A DNA stretch of 64,000 nucleotides, from the NCBI RefSeq assembly GCF_015694735.1, contig NZ_JADQDP010000004.1, positions 62,001-126,000 of the forward strand, read 5' to 3'. The stretch is from Hymenobacter properus. GTDB lineage: Bacteria > Bacteroidota > Bacteroidia > Cytophagales > Hymenobacteraceae. The notes below the pieces were generated by a model. It was given only the letters and a program-made list of their open reading frames with translations, did no database searches and was not told where the DNA came from. Both the position numbers and the translations under genes were made by a program. Positions 60,068 through 64,000 of the stretch are shown here, piece by piece (position 1 is the first letter of the stretch; every line of letters begins with the position of its first letter).

Positions 60068-60182
60068 AGGATTGTAGCGCAGGCTGAAGTCTGCGCAGTA
60101 TTAGGGAAGCGCCTGCACTACAAACGCGTTTAAAACAATAATCTGCCGTCGGGCCGCAAGCCAACGCCTGCGCAAGCAGGTG

Positions 60183-61229
60183 CTACGACTGCAGCCGGAG
60201 GTAATACCGAAGCGACTCGGCTATTTCTGCCACCGTCACGGGCTGGTCATACACGCCGTTCCCGATGCCTTCTAGCAAGGTGCAATTGATGGTGGTGCCC
60301 GCATTTTTCTTGTCTTGCAGGGCAAATTCGGCAATGGCGGCGGTTTCCATGAGCACGAAGGAAAGCTTGTCGAACACCGAAAACACGAAGGTTTCGATTT
60401 TATCCAGCTCCTCGGCGCTCAGCAGCCCGTGCTGCACCGATAGCCAGCTTTCGCACACCAAGCCGGCGGCCACCGCCTCGCCGTGCAGGGCTTCGCGGCC
60501 GGCCTGCAGCAGCAGGTAGCTTTCGATGGCGTGGCCCACGGTATGGCCGAAGTTGAGCAGCTTGCGCGGCCCGGCCTCCAGGGGGTCCTCGGCCACGATG
60601 CGCTGCTTCAGAGCCACCGATTCGCGGATAATAGGAGTCCAGTCGTCCGTCAGCCAGCCCAGGCGGCGGTTGGTATTGAAGGCGTCGGCATCGGCAATGA
60701 GCCAATGCTTGATGACTTCGGCGTAGCCGGATTTCACCTGGCGCGGGTCGAGGGTTTCGAGAAATTTCTGCTCGATGAAAACCGCCGCCGGCTCCTGAAA
60801 CACGCCCAGCTGGTTTTTATAGCCCTGAAAGTCGATGCCGGTTTTGCCGCCCACGCTGGCATCCACCTGCGCCAGCAGCGTGGTGGGCACCTGCACAAAG
60901 CGGATGCCGCGCTTGTAGAGCGCCGCCGCAAAGCCGCCCAAATCTGTGACCACGCCACCGCCCAGGTTCACGACCACGGCGTGGCGGTCGGCGCGCTGGG
61001 CAGTGAGTTGGCTCCACACCACCTCGCAGCTGGCCAGCGACTTGTACTCCTCGCCGGCTGGGATTTCGATAAGACAATAATTGGCCGGCAAATGCGGTTC
61101 GAGCAAGGGCAGGCAGGCGCGCGCGGTGTGCGAGTCGACTACTACAAACACCCGGCTCACGGCCGGCCGGTACAGCAATTCGGCCAGCGCAGGCAGCGCG
61201 TCGGGGCCAATGATGACGGAATTCTCCAT
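60183..61229 (-). CDS. aroB: 3-dehydroquinate synthase
   Basis: A 348-residue NAD- and metal-dependent enzyme making 3-dehydroquinate from DAHP. Visible signatures are PAGEEYKSL, GGGVVTDLGGFAAALYKRGI, FVQVPTTLLAQVDASVGGKTGID, the metal-binding Glu/His residues in SGYAEVIKHW and LLNFGHTVGHAIE, and HGEAVAAG. It is complete. The box GACTTTTG (61240 to 61233, minus strand) is near consensus and only three bases from the ATG. It is followed by aroA after 115 bp in the same direction. Confidence 0.95.
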   Translation of the reverse strand: MENSVIIGPDALPALAELLYRPAVSRVFVVVDSHTARACLPLLEPHLPANYCLIEIPAGEEYKSLASCEVVWSQLTAQRADRHAVVVNLGGGVVTDLGGFAAALYKRGIRFVQVPTTLLAQVDASVGGKTGIDFQGYKNQLGVFQEPAAVFIEQKFLETLDPRQVKSGYAEVIKHWLIADADAFNTNRRLGWLTDDWTPIIRESVALKQRIVAEDPLEAGPRKLLNFGHTVGHAIESYLLLQAGREALHGEAVAAGLVCESWLSVQHGLLSAEELDKIETFVFSVFDKLSFVLMETAAIAEFALQDKKNAGTTINCTLLEGIGNGVYDQPVTVAEIAESLRYYLRLQS

Positions 61230-61368
61230 GGGGCAAAAGTCAGGATAAATTTTTTCAGCTTAACCGCAACAACCCGAGCAACCATTTCGCCCGGACGCCG
61301 GTCATGCGGATAAGTGGACGGCTGGCGCGCTTTTTGCCGGCCGTGCATTGCTATACTTCCTCCCTACT

Positions 61369-61797
61369 ATGAAACACTCTTTTCGCTACTACGCCCTTTT
61401 TCTGCTCATTACCGCCAGCGGCCTGGCCGGCTGTTCCAAAGGCGCCATCTCGCCCGAAGACCAAAAAGCCAACTTGCTGGTAGGCCGCTGGCAACTCACC
61501 CAAATCGACGGGGGCCTTTCCGGCCAGGTGCATCCGGCCGACCCGGCTCACCGCCAGGAAATTGTGTTCGACGACAACAAGCAAGCCACGTTCCTGCACA
61601 ATGGCGCGGTGAGCAACAAGGCCCGGTACGTGCTGTTCAAGGCCAACTCTTTCGTCAACCGCCGGCCCCAAACCTTCCTGGCCTATGGCCACCGCAACGG
61701 CTCTGAGAAAGAATTTATCGAACGGCTTTCGCCTAATGAATTAGTTATCGTGGAAGACTACACCGATGGCCGGGGCTACTACTACACGCGCCAATAA
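61369..61797 (+). CDS. Small lipoprotein, lipocalin-like
   Basis: A 142-residue lipoprotein with a signal (hydrophobic core ending LAGC, Cys22). The mature part has LLVGRWQLTQID, then EIVFDDNKQATFLHNG, NELVIVEDY: the pattern of the small lipocalin-like proteins of Bacteroidota that form a short beta barrel. No ligand is known. It sits divergently between aroB and the DAHP synthase gene and is followed 19 bp later by a second small lipoprotein gene, so the two form a pair. Confidence 0.75.
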   Translation: MKHSFRYYALFLLITASGLAGCSKGAISPEDQKANLLVGRWQLTQIDGGLSGQVHPADPAHRQEIVFDDNKQATFLHNGAVSNKARYVLFKANSFVNRRPQTFLAYGHRNGSEKEFIERLSPNELVIVEDYTDGRGYYYTRQ

Positions 61798-61816
61798 TTT
61801 TAAAAAAACGCTAACC

Positions 61817-62230
61817 ATGAACACGCCACTTCGCCTCTCCCTGCTGTTGTCGCTGGTTGCCGGCCTGGGCCTGGCCAGCTGTGCGCCCGTTGACGAAGAA
61901 GCAACGCCCCATCACGAAGGCCTGGCCGGCAACTGGCGCCTGGTACACCGCCAGTGCTACTGCGTTCCCGGCCCGCCGCCCAACGAAACGGCTACTTTCA
62001 CGGACACTAATTACACGTTTTTCAAAAATAACCAGTCGGTTTCCAGCGGCACTTACAGCGCCGCATCGGTAAAGGCCTGCGGCATTCCTACGCCGGCGCC
62101 CGGCCTGCGCCTGGTTGATGCCACCCTGGGCCCGCGCGAGGCCATCATCACCCTGCGGGGCGATTCGCTGGTGCTCAACTACGGCGGCCCCTGCGACGCT
62201 CCCGTCGACACCTACCTGCGGCTGCCCTAG
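61817..62230 (+). CDS. Small cysteine-containing lipoprotein
   Basis: A 137-residue lipoprotein: the signal ends LASC (Cys22). The mature part has LAGNWRLVHRQCYCVPGPPPNETATFTDTNYTFFKN, resembling the first strands of a lipocalin-like fold, with several Cys (QCYC, KACG, GPCD) that may form disulphides. Function unknown. It follows the previous lipoprotein gene by 19 bp and ends nine bases before the convergent DAHP synthase stop. Confidence 0.74.
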   Translation: MNTPLRLSLLLSLVAGLGLASCAPVDEEATPHHEGLAGNWRLVHRQCYCVPGPPPNETATFTDTNYTFFKNNQSVSSGTYSAASVKACGIPTPAPGLRLVDATLGPREAIITLRGDSLVLNYGGPCDAPVDTYLRLP

Positions 62231-62239
62231 TGCTTAGGG

Positions 62240-63367
62240 CTACAGCCCAGGCCCGAGGTGCGACACGCCATCCACCTGCGGGCGGCCGTTGAGCACTTCG
62301 GTTTGCTTGCGAATGCTCTCGATGTGAATGAGTTTGTAGAGCTCGGCCACAAACTTCTCGTTCACGTTGAGCTTGCGGGCCCACTCCTGCCGGGTGCTGA
62401 ATATCTCCTGCCAACGGTCGATTTGCAGGATTTTCACGTCGTTTTCCTTCTTGTATTCGGCCAGCTCTTCCACCAAAGCCATGCGGCGGGCCAGCGCTTC
62501 CACAATTTCACGGTCGGCCACGTCCATTTTGTGGCGCAGGTCTTCGGCTTTGTTGAGGTAATCGGCGTTGTTGCTGGAACGGTAGCGGTATTTCAGTTCG
62601 TTCAGGATTTCGCCCAGGCGCTGGGGCGTCACCTGCTGCTCGGCGTCGCTCAGGGCGTGGTCGGGGTCGGGGTGGGTTTCGATGATGAGGCCGTCGTAGT
62701 CGAGGTCGAGGGCCTTCTGGGCAATGGGCAGCAGCAAGTCGCGCCGCCCGCCAATGTGGCTGGGGTCGCAGATGAGCGGAATGTGCGGGAAGCGTGTTTT
62801 CAGCTCAATGGGCAGCACCCAGGTGGGCGCGTTGCGGTAGCGGCTGGGCGCAAACGTGCTGAACCCCCGATGAATGGCCGCCAAATCCCGAATGCCGGCC
62901 CGCTCCAGGCGTTCCAAGGCGCCGGCCCACAAAGCCACGTCGGGGTTCACGGGGTTTTTCACCATCACGGGCACTCCGGTGCCAGCCAGCGCGTCGGCCA
63001 ATTCCTGCACGGCAAAGGGGTTCACGGTGGTGCGCGCCCCAATCCACAGCACGTCGATGCCGTGGGCCAGGGCTTCTTCCACGTGGCGCGGCGTGGCCAC
63101 TTCGATGGTGGTTGGGATGCCGGTTTCGGCCTTCACGCGCTGCAGCCAGGGCAGTGCCACCGCCCCCATGCCTTCGAAGGAACCCGGCCGGGTGCGCGGC
63201 TTCCAGATGCCGGCCCGGAACAAATCGATGTTGCCCAGCGCCTGCAGGCCGCGGGCGGTGGCCATCACCTGTTCTTCGGTTTCGGCCGAGCAAGGGCCGG
63301 CGATGAGGATGGGCTGGCCTTTCTGGGCCAACAGGCGGGTGAAGAACGTATTAGCAGCAGCGGGCAT
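62240..63367 (-). CDS. Bifunctional DAHP synthase / chorismate mutase
   Basis: A 375-residue fusion that performs the first shikimate step (phosphoenolpyruvate + erythrose-4-phosphate to DAHP) and the chorismate-to-prephenate step. Residues about 1-255 are a type I-beta DAHP synthase: ILIAGPCSAETEEQV, RAGIWKPRTRPGSFEG, IPTTIEVATPRHVEEAL, VMVKNPVNPD, PLICDPSHIGGRRD and LIIETHPDPD. Residues about 275-360 are an AroQ-type chorismate mutase: LRHKMDVADREIVEALARRMALVEELAEYKKEN. The arrangement is typical of Bacteroidota and allows feedback control by prephenate through the mutase domain. The frame continues 181 codons upstream antisense to the next gene; ATG 63367 matches the family. Confidence 0.93.
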   Translation of the reverse strand: MPAAANTFFTRLLAQKGQPILIAGPCSAETEEQVMATARGLQALGNIDLFRAGIWKPRTRPGSFEGMGAVALPWLQRVKAETGIPTTIEVATPRHVEEALAHGIDVLWIGARTTVNPFAVQELADALAGTGVPVMVKNPVNPDVALWAGALERLERAGIRDLAAIHRGFSTFAPSRYRNAPTWVLPIELKTRFPHIPLICDPSHIGGRRDLLLPIAQKALDLDYDGLIIETHPDPDHALSDAEQQVTPQRLGEILNELKYRYRSSNNADYLNKAEDLRHKMDVADREIVEALARRMALVEELAEYKKENDVKILQIDRWQEIFSTRQEWARKLNVNEKFVAELYKLIHIESIRKQTEVLNGRPQVDGVSHLGPGL

Positions 63368-63514
63368 CGGCAAGGAGCAAAATGAGGCGGGTTTTCCGGC
63401 CAGCGGCCGAAAAGCCCGGCAAACGTAACTCGTTTCAAGGGAACGTTGTTTACCGGTTACCTTCGCCCCACCGTTCTTCTTTCCTTCAAATTCCCACGTT
63501 CTCACTTCCTGTCT

Positions 63515-64000
63515 ATGTCGCCCGACGCCCCTACCCAAGCCCCGCCGATTTCCTTCGAGGATACCCGCGTGGCTTTCGCTTCTAAATCTGACGCCCAGCT
63601 GCGCAAAGTCTACGCGTTGTTCGCGGCCATGAACAACGGCAGCCTCGTGAAAACCGGCAGCGGCCTGATGAAAACCGCTCTGAAATGGGGCATCCCCGGC
63701 ACCAAGTTTCTCATCAAGCACTCCATTTTTGAGCAGTTCTGCGGGGGCGAAACCATTGCCGAGTGCCGCCCCGTCACGGCCGAGCTGGGCAAGTACAACA
63801 TCGGAACCATCCTCGACTACTCGGTGGAGGGCGAAGGCAGCGACGCCAGCTACGACCACACCCGCGACGAAATCCTGGCCACCATCGATGAGGCCCACCG
63901 CTCGCAGCACATTCCTTTCTCGGTCTTCAAAGTAACCGGCGTGGCCGACGTGGCCATTCTGGAGAAAATTCAGGCCGGCCAGCTGCTCACCGCTCAGGAG
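63515..64000 (+). CDS. Proline dehydrogenase family protein (N-terminal part, cut by window end)
   Basis: 162 codons are visible from the ATG at 63515 with no stop. The segments RKVYALFAAMNNGSLVKTGSG, HSIFEQFCGGETIAECRP, ELGKYNIGTILDYSVEGEGS and IPFSVFKVTGVADVAIL match the N-terminal region of Bacteroidota proline dehydrogenases, FAD enzymes that oxidise proline to pyrroline-5-carboxylate. The rest of the barrel lies outside the window. The gene is divergent from the DAHP synthase/chorismate mutase gene with 147 bp between. Confidence 0.9.
   Translation, partial: MSPDAPTQAPPISFEDTRVAFASKSDAQLRKVYALFAAMNNGSLVKTGSGLMKTALKWGIPGTKFLIKHSIFEQFCGGETIAECRPVTAELGKYNIGTILDYSVEGEGSDASYDHTRDEILATIDEAHRSQHIPFSVFKVTGVADVAILEKIQAGQLLTAQE

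Overview
The window comes from a GC-rich member of the Bacteroidota, most likely Hymenobacter or a close relative in the Cytophagales. This is inferred from several things. Four secreted proteins end in a type IX secretion (T9SS) type A sorting domain. There is a lone CarboxypepD_reg/TonB receptor, a CusA-type pump fused to a TolC domain, and a DAHP synthase/chorismate mutase fusion of the Bacteroidota kind. Promoters look like the Bacteroidota -7 box TAnnTTTG, often only a few bases from the start codon, and Shine-Dalgarno sequences are not prominent. No phage, integrase, transposase or CRISPR array was seen. The window opens inside one gene and closes inside a proline dehydrogenase gene.

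Layout: 1-0.95 kb, end of an unknown gene and a cyclophilin lipoprotein. 1.2-5.7 kb, two tandem M13 metallopeptidases. 5.9-7.6 kb, xseA-xseB. 7.6-10.2 kb, a small unknown protein, a polytopic membrane protein, a NarL-type histidine kinase and a response regulator that has lost its DNA-binding domain. 10.3-15 kb, a TonB-dependent receptor, an unknown secreted protein and an alkyltransferase-like DNA repair protein. 15.2-22.1 kb, an RND drug-efflux operon (adaptor, AcrB-like pump, TolC) plus an EamA exporter. 22.2-35.3 kb, a block of T9SS cargo: a helical protein, a modular pectinesterase, a beta-propeller-like protein and a 1,912-residue multidomain surface protein, with a DUF985 cupin gene among them. 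35.4-38.2 kb, a zinc-dependent phospholipase C-like protein, a DNA/RNA non-specific endonuclease lipoprotein and two tRNA-Ser genes. 38.3-44.3 kb, envelope and housekeeping genes (YihY, thioesterase, a four-helix-bundle protein, MltG, YrdC/Sua5, an LpxL-like acyltransferase). 44.6-50.9 kb, a heavy-metal efflux locus with the CusA-TolC fusion. 51-58.9 kb, WbqC-like, ClpC, a carboxyltransferase, an M42 peptidase and a BtuF-like metal-receptor protein. 58.8-64 kb, aroA, aroB and DAHPS/chorismate mutase, two small lipoproteins and the start of proline dehydrogenase.

The most striking feature is a set of intergenic inverted repeats that the genes do not explain. Most share the terminus GTCATnCnGAGCGcAGC and fall into at least three classes. 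One class carries its own terminator hairpin in the middle, and one copy is nested inside another. They sit between genes, including inside both efflux operons. A second, more AT-rich set fills junctions inside operons; one of these encloses a complete four-helix-bundle (23S IVS/Avd-like) gene between 33-bp inverted repeats, fitted exactly between the mltG stop codon and the start codon of the next gene. A perfect 41-bp hairpin follows the truncated response regulator. These elements are the best candidates for something undescribed.
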